Shown: positions 1 to 7,558, numbered from the stretch's first letter. The stretch is DNA of 24,049 bases from CTSoil-075 sp964292325 (GCA_964292325.1 CAXYVG010000059.1:1-24049); one strand, 5' to 3'. Notes: generated by a model not told the origin, from the sequence alone. Program-made: numbers and translations.

Positions 1-984
1 GATTGTTACTTCTCCATCTTCTAAGGGTTGTCGTAAAGCTTCGAGAACCATTCTAGGGAATTCAGCAAGTTCATCAAGAAATAAGACTCCATGATGACTT
101 AAGGTAACTTCTCCAGGTTTGGGAATACGACCGCCTCCCACCATACCTGCACCTGAAATAGTATGATGCGGACTGCGAAAAGGTCTTGTTGTTACGAGTC
201 CGGCATGATGATGTAGCAAATCTGCGATACTATAGATCTTAGTAACTTCTAACGCTTCTTGTTGAGATAAAGTTGGTAAAATAGATGTAAGACGACGCGC
301 CAACATCGTTTTACCAGAACCTGGAGGACCTACCATGAGTAAATTATGACCACCAGCCGCCGCAATTTCTAGAGCTCGTTTGGCAAGGCTTTGCCCTTGC
401 ACATCTGCAAAATCTTCGCTAGTTGCTGGCAGAATGTTATCTACAGAATGTTTCACCTCGGCAGATAGGATAGCCATGTGCCCAAAATGTGATATTAACT
501 GGCCTAAAGTAACGGGAGCGTAGACATTTATCCCTTCTACGAGTAATGCTTCTTGAATATTATCAGGCGCAACGACCATATGATGTATACCTTGGTCAGC
601 GCATTGAATTGCCATTGGTAAAATGCCTGAAATACCACGCAATTTTCCTTCTAATGATAACTCACTGACAAATAAATATTGTTGGCAAACATCACAGGGG
701 ATTTGTCCACTAGCTGCTAAAATACCAATGGCAATCGGTAAATCAAGTCCAGAACTATCTTTTTTTAGATCTGCAGGAGCCAAATTGATCGTAATACGAC
801 GAGAGGGAAATTCATAACCAGAATTTCTAATGGCTGCCCGTACTCTTTCTCGCGATTCTCGTACAGCAGTGTCGGCTAATCCTACAATATCTAAAGCTGG
901 TAATCCATTTGCTATGTCAACTTCTACGGTAATGAATATACCATTGAGACCTAAGGTCGTAGATCCAAATGTCTGAGCAAACAT
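1..984 (-). CDS. comM: ComM/YifB family Mg-chelatase-like AAA+ ATPase (3' end cut by the window)
   Basis: Reverse-strand reading gives 328 codons from an ATG at 984 down to base 1 with no stop, so the C-terminal third lies outside the window. The first ~165 residues form the Lon-protease-like domain (MFAQTFGSTTLGLNGIFITV..., then DIVGLADTAVRESRERVRAA and INLAPADLKKDSSGLDLP). The Mg-chelatase-type AAA+ core follows, with Walker A GPPGSGKT and a Walker B-like stretch GVLFLDELAEFPR. A GGGGGT ribosome binding site lies at 991-996 (bottom strand TAACGGGGGTAATATT before the ATG). In proteobacteria ComM is a branch-migration helicase that extends integration of donor DNA during natural transformation. 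Its position next to a type IV pilus locus would fit competence, but yifB homologues are widespread and the gene diverges from its neighbours, so this link is inference. Family assignment is firm; exact role is not. Confidence 0.93.
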   Translation of the reverse strand, partial: MFAQTFGSTTLGLNGIFITVEVDIANGLPALDIVGLADTAVRESRERVRAAIRNSGYEFPSRRITINLAPADLKKDSSGLDLPIAIGILAASGQIPCDVCQQYLFVSELSLEGKLRGISGILPMAIQCADQGIHHMVVAPDNIQEALLVEGINVYAPVTLGQLISHFGHMAILSAEVKHSVDNILPATSEDFADVQGQSLAKRALEIAAAGGHNLLMVGPPGSGKTMLARRLTSILPTLSQQEALEVTKIYSIADLLHHHAGLVTTRPFRSPHHTISGAGMVGGGRIPKPGEVTLSHHGVLFLDELAEFPRMVLEALRQPLEDGEVTI

Positions 985-1161
985 AATATTACCCCCGTTA
1001 CTTGTTTCAGCATATCATTAGAACCATTGTATTGCCTTTCATGATGACATATCGATACTATATACATCATGCCCATTAGAGCTATTCTATAATCTACCAA
1101 TTAGCTTTCGGCTTTATTATCTTTAATTACCTAGAATCTGCAGAGCTATAACAACTAATCA

Positions 1162-1190
1162 TTGTACTATACCGGTAAACAGGATAAAAT
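1162..1190 (+). promoter_or_regulatory. Predicted sigma-A promoter of yqeG
   Basis: TTGTAC at 1162-1167 and TAAAAT at 1185-1190 are separated by exactly 17 bp, close to the TTGACA/TATAAT vegetative consensus. A transcript would start near 1197, about 50 bases before the TTG start of the HAD phosphatase. The rest of the 265-bp divergent spacer (985-1249) shows a pair of 7-bp inverted arms (CATGATG 1040-1046, CATCATG 1065-1071) and nothing else I can interpret. Confidence 0.6.
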
Positions 1191-1249
1191 AAATACAGAT
1201 AGTTGTGATTAGAAACGATGGATTTACGAATCATTGGAGGTAAGGGTAT

Positions 1250-1756
1250 TTGTATAAGTTATTATGTCCACAAATCATTGTCAATTCTTTATATGACATT
1301 GAATTTACCAGACTACAACAAGAAGGATTTCAGGGCATAATATTTGATTTGGATAATACCATTATTCCTTGGGATAGCCCATCTATGTCACCTGACGTGA
1401 TCGAGTGGTTGAAAGGTTTATTAGCCCAAGGATTTAAAATCTGTTTAGTCTCCAATAACATGGGTGTGCGTGTGAAAAATATTGCTGGGATATTCGGTAT
1501 TCCCTTTGTTTCTCGGGCTTATAAACCAGCAAAATCAGGATTTCGCCAGGCTATGAACATTATGAATCTGACAGAAAGTCAAGTAGTAGTTGTAGGGGAC
1601 CAGATATTCACAGATGTTCTTGGCGGCAATCGATTAGGCTTATATACCATTTGGGTTAAACCTTTAACTGCTAAAGAATTTATTGGTACCCAAATCACAC
1701 GGCGATTAGAAAAAATAACATTACGAATCTTAGGAATGAAAGGTTTAAAAAAATAG
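1250..1756 (+). CDS. yqeG: YqeG family HAD-IIIA-type phosphatase
   Basis: A 168-residue protein of the YqeG subfamily of haloacid-dehalogenase phosphatases, cytoplasmic, with a physiological substrate not established (other members act on phosphorylated metabolites such as phosphatidylglycerophosphate). HAD motif I is FDLDNTI at about residues 32-38 (nucleophile and acid/base Asp), motif II is LVSNN near 66-70, the motif III lysine lies in YKPAKSGF near 91-98, and motif IV is VVGDQIFTD near 114-122. The start is a TTG at 1250, preceded by GGAGG at 1236-1240. The length is normal for the family. It is transcribed alone: its own promoter lies upstream and a strong terminator follows 46 bases after the stop. 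In Firmicutes yqeG usually sits with yqeH and aroE; here it does not. Confidence 0.9.
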   Translation: MYKLLCPQIIVNSLYDIEFTRLQQEGFQGIIFDLDNTIIPWDSPSMSPDVIEWLKGLLAQGFKICLVSNNMGVRVKNIAGIFGIPFVSRAYKPAKSGFRQAMNIMNLTESQVVVVGDQIFTDVLGGNRLGLYTIWVKPLTAKEFIGTQITRRLEKITLRILGMKGLKK

Positions 1757-1802
1757 TATAAATATTTCCAGGAAATAATTGTAAAAATAATCGTATTTTT
1801 AC

Positions 1803-1850
1803 TTGCCAGGTTATATCAATCATGTATTGATATAACCTGGCAATTTTTAT
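1803..1850 (+). terminator. Rho-independent terminator after yqeG
   Basis: A perfect 18-bp inverted repeat (1803-1820 with 1826-1843) closes a 5-base loop CATGT and is followed directly by TTTTTATTTT. It separates yqeG from the pilus locus. Confidence 0.85.
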
Positions 1851-2147
1851 TTTGCAGTGAACTTATCTAGCTAAAGCTGAACATTGAAAATTCAGTAGGG
1901 GACTCTATCCTCACTGAATCGACGGAGAACGCACGCACTTATAGAAGTGGAAGTCTACGATTGGATAAAATTATATATTTTATTGCGAATGTATAATCCA
2001 TAGAATTTATGGTAATAATTTACATTAATCTTATAAAAACTTTTTTGTATCGCGCAAAATAATATACGATTTTTAGAGGGGGAATATACGATAAACTTAT
2101 CATCTTCAACTAAAATATGGACCATAAAACAACGAATCGTAACCATT
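1851..2147. other. AT-rich spacer before the pilus operon
   Basis: No gene is recognised here. It contains an imperfect hairpin at 1890-1919 (ATTCAGT ... ACTGAAT). From 1871 to 1993 there is a 41-codon open stretch without a start codon whose composition faintly recalls an IS200/IS605 TnpB C terminus. A perfect TATAAT hexamer lies near 1991-1996, but I could not pair it with a credible -35, so the pilus operon promoter is unassigned. GAGGGGG at 2076-2082 is a strong ribosome binding site without an ATG, GTG or TTG at the right distance (see the PilP-like gene). Confidence 0.5.
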
Positions 2148-2681
2148 ATGTTTATTAGTCTGATCATACTGTTGATTATTATTTATCTTCCGACTGCCAA
2201 GGTCGTGATGGAGCCGTCATTGCCTACAGAAGATATTAAGCAGATGTCGCTAGCCTCTCCTAAAGTAGTAGTACAAACTAAAACACATGCCATGCCTGTA
2301 TACCAAGAGCAGCAGTCTTTACGAAATCCTTTTTCATTGCCACCAAGTAGCGACATAGAAAAAAACAATCTAACTGTACCAATGCCACAAAATCACCAAT
2401 CCGATAATACGATCGATTGTGCATCAACGAAAGTATCTCCCGAGAGTTCCCATTCTGTAAAAAAGTTTATGTTGACTGGTATTGTTGGTACAAAAGACAA
2501 ACAGTTAGCGGTGATCAAATTTGATAACAAAAGCCAATCATATAGTGTAAATGAAATAATTGACCTTTATACGATTTCAGCAATCAATGACGATTCCGTG
2601 GTTTTGAAAAATGAAACGCAGCAGATCGTATTAAAGTTAGAAGGAACGGGGCGTGGTGGAGGTAATCATCGTGAAAAGTAA
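2148..2681 (+). CDS. PilP/GspC-like inner-membrane pilus assembly protein
   Basis: An N-terminal membrane helix (FISLIILLIIIYL) is followed by a low-complexity periplasmic linker containing LRNPFSLPP, which resembles the 'DPF' region of PilP. A C-terminal small beta domain (about residues 105-170; MLTGIVGTKDKQLAVIKFD) resembles the HR domain of GspC or the beta domain of PilP. In such systems this protein links the inner-membrane PilM/N/O complex to the secretin N0 domain. The next gene is the secretin and overlaps its 3' end by 11 bp, which supports the assignment. The start is uncertain. ATG 2148 has no ribosome binding site and gives a helix with no preceding positive charges. The frame is open further upstream (from 2037), and GAGGGGG at 2076-2082 lies 8 bases before an in-frame ATA at 2091. 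That start would add 19 residues including K, K and R. Sequence similarity to characterised PilP is weak. Confidence 0.65.
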   Translation: MFISLIILLIIIYLPTAKVVMEPSLPTEDIKQMSLASPKVVVQTKTHAMPVYQEQQSLRNPFSLPPSSDIEKNNLTVPMPQNHQSDNTIDCASTKVSPESSHSVKKFMLTGIVGTKDKQLAVIKFDNKSQSYSVNEIIDLYTISAINDDSVVLKNETQQIVLKLEGTGRGGGNHREK

Positions 2682-3951
2682 CCACTATATTCTACTGATC
2701 ATATTCCTTTTACCGTTGTTGGTACCTACGGTCGGAATGGCGAATGATAAAACTTACAATTTTAACTTTATCGATGAAGATATACATATCGTATTACATA
2801 CCTTAGCGAAAATCAGTGATGTAGATATTATTATTGATGACTCTGTAAAAGGGAATGTGACAATGAAACTAAATAACGTAACTTTTCCGACTGCGCTAGA
2901 TGTAATTACTACAAGCAAAGGGCTATCATACCATAAAATTGGTACTTCTATTGTTATTGAAAGTGCTGATATGGGCAAAACAGAAGTTACTAAATTACGC
3001 TATGTGCGAGCCATAGATATCAAAAAATCGCTAGAGACGATTACGACAGCTCTGAAAGTGAAAATGGAAATTGATGATATCTCTAACTCCATCATTATTA
3101 CAGGTCCTCCTGCGGGTTGCGCTCGTATTGATGAGATTTTAAAGTATATTGATGTTTTTCAACAGCAAGTGAGCCTTGAGGCGAAAGTAGTAGCCATTAA
3201 TAAAACGGATATGAAGGATTTGGGCGTAGACTGGAAATGGGATATGACGCCCCAAAGTGCAACGCATCAGCGTGAGCAGTTCTCGACAATCGTACCTTTA
3301 TATAATGCCGACGGCAGTCCCAAATTAGATTCGAGTGGAAATCAAGCAACGACTAATGTAGAAACCAATACTTGGAAAGTTACTAGGCAAAGTAATACTG
3401 GCATCTTGCAATTTGGGCGCAATCCGGAAGGGTGGCCTTATGAATTTTACTATCAGGCCAAAATTAATGCTCTTCTAAATAAAGGCGATGCTAAAATTTT
3501 AGCCAGTCCGAAAGTAACGACCATTAATGGAAAAGAAGCACGCGTATTGATTGGCGAACGCATTCCTATACTGACAGAAAAAACAGAGAATGGCAAAACA
3601 AGCACCACAACAGAATATATCGATACTGGTATTAAGTTAATTTACACACCAAGTATTACGACTGATCATACAATCACTGCTAAAGTTCGTACCGAAGTCA
3701 GCACTCCTACATTGGTAGCTGATATTAAGAACTATCAGATTAGTACGCGAGAAGCTGAAAGTACTGTTTTGATGAAAGATGGAGAAACAATTGTGATTGC
3801 AGGATTAATTGGTAGTGTTGATTCAAAAAGTAGCAATACTGTGCCATTTTTCAGTGAGCTTCCATTATTGGGGGCGTTATTTAAAAGCGTACATCATTCT
3901 AAAACAGAAACGGAAGTAGTCATTTTTTTGACCGCTAACATCATTAAATGA
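2671..3951 (+). CDS. Type IV pilus / type II secretion secretin (short form)
   Basis: Forms the outer-membrane gate through which the pilus passes; its presence is direct evidence for an outer membrane. An N-terminal signal peptide (KSNHYILLIIFLLPLLVPTVGMA) is followed by an N0/STN-like domain (FNFIDEDIHIVLHTLAKISD), an N1/KH-like domain (to about residue 160) and the secretin beta domain from about 165 to the end. The family signature VPFFSELPLLGALF is near the C terminus. At 426 residues it is shorter than PilQ or GspD: only two N domains, no AMIN domains and no C-terminal S domain. I prefer the GTG at 2671, which has GGTGGAGGT upstream and opens the signal peptide; an in-frame GTG at 2653 would overlap that ribosome binding site. 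The gene overlaps the PilP-like gene by 11 bp, implying translational coupling. Confidence 0.9.
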   Translation: MKSNHYILLIIFLLPLLVPTVGMANDKTYNFNFIDEDIHIVLHTLAKISDVDIIIDDSVKGNVTMKLNNVTFPTALDVITTSKGLSYHKIGTSIVIESADMGKTEVTKLRYVRAIDIKKSLETITTALKVKMEIDDISNSIIITGPPAGCARIDEILKYIDVFQQQVSLEAKVVAINKTDMKDLGVDWKWDMTPQSATHQREQFSTIVPLYNADGSPKLDSSGNQATTNVETNTWKVTRQSNTGILQFGRNPEGWPYEFYYQAKINALLNKGDAKILASPKVTTINGKEARVLIGERIPILTEKTENGKTSTTTEYIDTGIKLIYTPSITTDHTITAKVRTEVSTPTLVADIKNYQISTREAESTVLMKDGETIVIAGLIGSVDSKSSNTVPFFSELPLLGALFKSVHHSKTETEVVIFLTANIIK

Positions 3952-4018
3952 TGCGCTATTTTCTATAAAATACTGTTCAATATTGCTATTTATTACTTTC
4001 AATTAGGTGGTGTAAAAA

Positions 4019-5707
4019 CTGAAATATAAACGTTTAGCCGATTTACTGATTGAGACATCTTTAATTACTGAACAACAATTGCAAAAAGCACTTGCAATTC
4101 AGAAAGAAACTGGAAATCGACTAGGAAAAATACTAAGTGATCTTAATTATGTATCAGAAGATATTATGATGGAAGTACTAGAACTGCAATTAGGCATACC
4201 CCACGTCAATTTATCCACTCTATGTATTCCGCCAACAATAGCCGCTCGCATTCCTGCGGCATTAGCAGAGCGTCATCGAATCATACCCATTCAGGAAACC
4301 AATAAGAAAATCACGTTAGCAATGGTAGACCCTACGAATTTCTTTGCGATCGATGATGTCCGTATGGTAACAAGTTGTGATGTAGAACCAGTGATTGTTA
4401 CAGAAAAAGATATGGTACAAGCCATTCGAAATTTATATGGTGTACAAGATTTAGTAGATCAAGCTGTTAACCAAATGCATGCTGACGATATTTTAGCAGT
4501 AAATACCATACAAACAGCCGATGATGCACCAATTATCAGTCTCGTAAATTCATTTATCAGCCAGGCCCTTCATGATGTAGCAAGTGATATTCATATTGAA
4601 CCCCAAGAAAAAACATTGCGTGTGCGTTTCCGTATTGATGGCATGTTACGAGAAATCGGAATCTTTCCTAGAGATATTCATGCAGCCATTATTGCTCGGA
4701 TTAAAATCCTTAGTGATATGGACATTGCAGAAAAACGAATTCCCCAGGATGGGCGAATTCAGATTAGAGAAGCGAATCGAGATGTGGATATACGAGTATC
4801 CACACTACCAACGATCATGGGTGAAAAAGTCGTCATGCGCCTCTTAGATCAAAAGGCTGTTATTTTAGATATTAATAAACTTGGATTTACTAGTGTGAAT
4901 TATGAGAAATTTCACGAAATTTACACTGCATCGCATGGCATGATTCTCGTAACGGGACCAACAGGATCGGGTAAAACCACGACTCTTTACTCTATACTCA
5001 CAGATGTTAATTCCATTGAGAAAAATATTATCACATTAGAAGATCCAATCGAATACCGGTTGCCTGGTATGAATCAAGTCCAAGTCAATCTCAAAACGGG
5101 TCTTACTTTTGCCAATGGTCTGCGTTCTATATTACGCCAAGATCCGAATGTAGTATTGGTCGGAGAGATACGTGATGCAGAGACTGCTGATATTGCGATT
5201 CGAGCATCGTTAACTGGTCATGTAGTATTTAGCACACTTCATACCAATGATGCAGCAGGTACAATTACACGTTTACTTGATATGGATGTTGAGCCTTTTT
5301 TAGTGGCTTCTTCAGTACTTGGCGTCGTGGCACAACGTCTAGTAAGAGTCTTATGTCATGCATGCAAAGAAAGTTATACGCCACCTGCTGATTCGCTAGA
5401 ACGAATTTATTTAGGTGTAGATGGTAAAGAAGAGGTTACCTTATACCATAGTATAGGCTGTTTTCATTGCAACAATAGTGGTTATCGTGGACGTATGGCT
5501 ATTCATGAAGTGATGCCCATTACATTTCAAATACGACAAGCTATTCATCGCAAAGCTTCAAGTGATGAAATTAATAGCATTGCCATTAGCGAAGGTATGA
5601 TAACGATGCGCCAGGATGGCATCCAAAAAGCATTGGCTGGTTTCACTGATCTACAAGAAATTATGCGTGTAGCTTACGCTGGCAATAGTGGGGAGGAATG
5701 CTTGTGA
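4019..5707 (+). CDS. pilB: PilB/GspE-type pilus extension ATPase with N-terminal MshEN c-di-GMP-binding motifs
   Basis: The cytoplasmic hexameric ATPase that drives pilus polymerisation. Walker A GPTGSGKT is at residues 313-320, the Asp box EDPIEYRLPGMNQVQ follows, Walker B VVLVGEIRD is near 378-386, and the zinc tetracysteine CHAC/CFHC is at C446, C449, C481 and C484. I choose the CTG at 4019: AGGTGG lies 8 bases upstream, the only nearby in-frame GTG (4010) is followed at once by TAA, and no in-frame ATG exists. A TTG at 4079 would cut the conserved N terminus. From CTG, residues 5-28 and 34-57 fit the 24-residue MshEN motif (R-L-G-x2-L-x5-I-x4-L-x3-L-x2-Q) twice, separated by five residues (KETGN); the first repeat has Ala in place of Gly. 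This predicts c-di-GMP control. The protein has 562 residues, normal for PilB. Confidence 0.93.
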   Translation: MKYKRLADLLIETSLITEQQLQKALAIQKETGNRLGKILSDLNYVSEDIMMEVLELQLGIPHVNLSTLCIPPTIAARIPAALAERHRIIPIQETNKKITLAMVDPTNFFAIDDVRMVTSCDVEPVIVTEKDMVQAIRNLYGVQDLVDQAVNQMHADDILAVNTIQTADDAPIISLVNSFISQALHDVASDIHIEPQEKTLRVRFRIDGMLREIGIFPRDIHAAIIARIKILSDMDIAEKRIPQDGRIQIREANRDVDIRVSTLPTIMGEKVVMRLLDQKAVILDINKLGFTSVNYEKFHEIYTASHGMILVTGPTGSGKTTTLYSILTDVNSIEKNIITLEDPIEYRLPGMNQVQVNLKTGLTFANGLRSILRQDPNVVLVGEIRDAETADIAIRASLTGHVVFSTLHTNDAAGTITRLLDMDVEPFLVASSVLGVVAQRLVRVLCHACKESYTPPADSLERIYLGVDGKEEVTLYHSIGCFHCNNSGYRGRMAIHEVMPITFQIRQAIHRKASSDEINSIAISEGMITMRQDGIQKALAGFTDLQEIMRVAYAGNSGEECL

Positions 5708-5807
5708 TTGACTTATTAGAAGAAGCTGTAACCATAGTGAAATTGACTTTTCTTTTGCCATCGAACATCTAGGTCGTTTTCGAATCAATGCCTTTCGTCA
5801 ACACTAA
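5698..5807 (+). pseudogene. pilT: Relic of the pilus retraction ATPase gene pilT
   Basis: Between pilB and pilC, where pilT is normally found, GGGGAGG (5690-5696) precedes a GTG at 5704 that reads MIDLLEEAVT, like a PilT start. Reading in another frame at 5736-5804 gives SEIDFSFAIEHLGRFRINAF followed by RQH and a stop. That matches the conserved PilT segment around residues 70-100 (P. aeruginosa PilT has DFSFEVPGVARFRVNAFNQ). About 60 codons between the two pieces are missing, the frame is shifted, and the whole ATPase core (Walker A/B, AIRNLIRE) downstream is absent. No intact pilT occurs in the window. The annotation is based on recognisable residues only; a functional copy elsewhere in the genome cannot be excluded. 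Confidence 0.85.
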
Positions 5808-5832
5808 CACATATAAAGTAGAGGGATCAGAA

Positions 5833-7053
5833 GTGGCAAAAACCTTTGCTTACGTAGGCAAAAATCTGAATGGACAAATAATGACCGGTACGATTTTAGC
5901 TGATAGTGAACATGCAGTAGCCATCTATATTCGAGAACAGGGGTATTTTATTACTCAAATCAAAGAAGATGGTAACTCGCATTCGTATCATACAATGATC
6001 GAAAAGTTAAAACCAATTGGTGTCAAAGAGTTAGCCATTATTTGCCGTCTATTTTCTACCATGGTAGATGCTGGTCTTTCTTTAGTATCTTGCCTTAATG
6101 TGCTGATTGAACAAACGAATCACCCACAAATTAAAAGGTCATTACAGGATGTCTACCAGAAAGTCAAAGCTGGAGAATCGCTTTCTAAAGCCCTTAGCAA
6201 TCACCCGCAAGTATTTCCTGATCTGATGATCAATATGATAGAAGCTGGAGAAATAGGGGGGATGTTAGACCATGTTCTCAATCGCTTAGCGAATCACTTT
6301 GAAAAAGATTATAAAATGCGTGAAAAAATCAAATCGGCTATGACGTATCCGCTTCTTATTATTAGCATATCCATAATGGTCGTTATTTTTATCCTAGTAT
6401 TTGTTTTACCGACTTTTGTACAACTTTTTAGCAATATGAATAAAGAATTACCATATCTCACGCTGCTATTGCTAGCAATTAGTCACTTTATTCTTGCTTA
6501 TTTTCCTTTTATCATTGCAGCTATTATAGGCGGTAGCTATGGAGTGAAAGTAGCATATAGAAAAGAAAAAAATCGCAGGATGCTCGATAAAGTTCTATTG
6601 CGACTTCCTTTTGTCGGTATAGGGTTAAAGAAATTTTACATTGCCCGCTTTTGCCGGATATTTAGCACATTACTACGAGGTGGTGTACCAATTATTATAG
6701 CACTGGAAATAGTACAAAAGATCATTTCTAATTACAGCATGGTTGATGCTATTAGGCAAGCACGAAGTGGAATTCAACAAGGACTAGGACTCGCGACGAC
6801 TCTAGCCCCAAGTAACGTGTTGACTCCTATGACAATTCAGATGTTAGCGATTGGTGAGGAAAGTGGTACATTGGATATTATGTTAGAAAAAATTGCTGAT
6901 TTTTATGAAAGTGATGTAGATGATATGCTCACTCGTCTGAGTACCATCATTGAGCCAATTGTGATTGGTATATTATCGGTATTTATTGGCTTAATTATTA
7001 CTTCCATCATGATACCACTGTTTGAGCTAATAATAAATGCAGGTTCTTTATAA
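5833..7053 (+). CDS. pilC: PilC/GspF-type inner-membrane platform protein
   Basis: The polytopic inner-membrane platform on which PilB acts during pilus assembly. A short N-terminal region (FAYVGKNLNGQIMTGTILAD) is followed by two T2SSF domains. Membrane segments are visible near residues 160-190 (LLIISISIMVVIFILVFVLP), 205-230 and at the C terminus (IEPIVIGILSVFIGLIITSI). Signature features include GEIGGMLDHVLNRLA in the first repeat and GEESGTLDIMLEKIADFYE in the second. I choose the GTG at 5833, preceded by GAGGGA at 5821-5826 and beginning MAKTFAYVGKN as in the family. An upstream in-frame ATG at 5788 lies inside the pilT relic and adds residues that do not belong to the family. The protein has 406 residues, full length. 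Confidence 0.92.
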   Translation: MAKTFAYVGKNLNGQIMTGTILADSEHAVAIYIREQGYFITQIKEDGNSHSYHTMIEKLKPIGVKELAIICRLFSTMVDAGLSLVSCLNVLIEQTNHPQIKRSLQDVYQKVKAGESLSKALSNHPQVFPDLMINMIEAGEIGGMLDHVLNRLANHFEKDYKMREKIKSAMTYPLLIISISIMVVIFILVFVLPTFVQLFSNMNKELPYLTLLLLAISHFILAYFPFIIAAIIGGSYGVKVAYRKEKNRRMLDKVLLRLPFVGIGLKKFYIARFCRIFSTLLRGGVPIIIALEIVQKIISNYSMVDAIRQARSGIQQGLGLATTLAPSNVLTPMTIQMLAIGEESGTLDIMLEKIADFYESDVDDMLTRLSTIIEPIVIGILSVFIGLIITSIMIPLFELIINAGSL

Positions 7054-7060
7054 TTTGGGT

Positions 7061-7070
7061 AAGGAGGTGA
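7061..7070 (+). promoter_or_regulatory. Unused consensus Shine-Dalgarno in the pilin mRNA leader
   Basis: AAGGAGGTGA is a near-perfect anti-16S match but sits about 52 bases upstream of the pilin start, with no plausible start codon at the right distance. It resembles the STAB-SD element of Bacillus thuringiensis cry3A, where a bound 30S subunit protects the mRNA 5' end. A role in raising pilin mRNA stability is inference. Confidence 0.4.
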
Positions 7071-7121
7071 ATTTTCAATTAAGCCCAACGTAAGGTGAAA
7101 AATAATACGAGGTGTTTGATA

Positions 7122-7520
7122 ATGATAATGAATTTTAGAAAAAAAATCAAAAATCAAAAAGGTTTTTCATTAGTGGAATTGATGATGGTGATTGCTATTA
7201 TCGGTTTGATGGCTGCTATCTCTATACCAAAATTAAATGCGTCCACTGCAACAGCTAAAGATGGAAAACTGAAAGCCGATCTTCGTACAGTGGATGGTGC
7301 CGTTCTGATGTATCGTGCGGCTAAAAATATGTATCCAGAAGATAAAGACGCTATGGTAGATTATATTAATGCCTGGCCTACAGATGCTGCTGGTACTGAC
7401 TTGACTTATACAAAAGGAACAACGGATGCTGATGGTTATACGTTAACAGGTGCTTCTTCAGATGCTACTACTAGAAAATCTCCTGGAAGTTCAGACTATA
7501 CGGTAAGTGATAATTGGTAA
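7122..7520 (+). CDS. Major type IV prepilin (class III signal peptide)
   Basis: A basic leader MIMNFRKKIKNQKG is cut after Gly14 by a prepilin peptidase (none encoded in this window), leaving FSLVELMMVIAIIGLMAAIS with the invariant Glu5 and the hydrophobic alpha1 helix. The mature protein has about 118 residues, no cysteine (hence no D-region disulphide), and a Gly/Thr/Ser/Asp-rich C-terminal half. The ATG at 7122 has GAGGTG at 7109-7114; a GTG at 7095 extends the frame but has no ribosome binding site at a suitable distance, and an ATG at 7128 is also possible. It is the first pilin after the motor genes, has the strongest leader features and is followed by a hairpin, so I infer it is the major subunit. 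GspG-like pseudopilin is the alternative. Confidence 0.88.
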   Translation: MIMNFRKKIKNQKGFSLVELMMVIAIIGLMAAISIPKLNASTATAKDGKLKADLRTVDGAVLMYRAAKNMYPEDKDAMVDYINAWPTDAAGTDLTYTKGTTDADGYTLTGASSDATTRKSPGSSDYTVSDNW

Positions 7521-7524
7521 TATA

Positions 7525-7558
7525 GATAATGAAGGCGTGAGCTGTCGCCTTCATTATC
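7525..7558 (+). terminator. Hairpin after the major pilin (weak terminator or mRNA-stabilising stem)
   Basis: A perfect 13-bp stem (7525-7537 with 7546-7558, GATAATGAAGGCG arm) has an 8-base loop. The following bases CTCATTTCATAAATGTTT are only modestly U-rich. It probably causes partial termination or 3' protection, giving more pilin than minor-pilin message while the downstream genes remain in the operon. Confidence 0.55.

Noticed and set aside
623..817. Short + strand open frame at the left end
   Set aside because: It is antisense to the conserved comM coding region and has no recognisable product.
1925..1960. c-di-GMP-I (GEMM) riboswitch before the pilus operon, suggested by CACGCAC
   Set aside because: The required GGCAAACC and GACGCAAAGCC elements are absent.
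1955..2167. 70-codon minus-strand frame in the spacer before the pilus genes
   Set aside because: AT-rich, no homologue recognised, no good ribosome binding site, and it overlaps the start of the PilP-like gene.
4079..5707. TTG at 4079 as the start of pilB
   Set aside because: It has no ribosome binding site and removes 20 conserved residues including most of the first MshEN repeat; CTG 4019 has AGGTGG eight bases upstream.
5788..5832. N-terminal extension of pilC from ATG 5788
   Set aside because: The extension is an out-of-frame reading of the pilT relic; GTG 5833 has its own ribosome binding site and gives the family N terminus.
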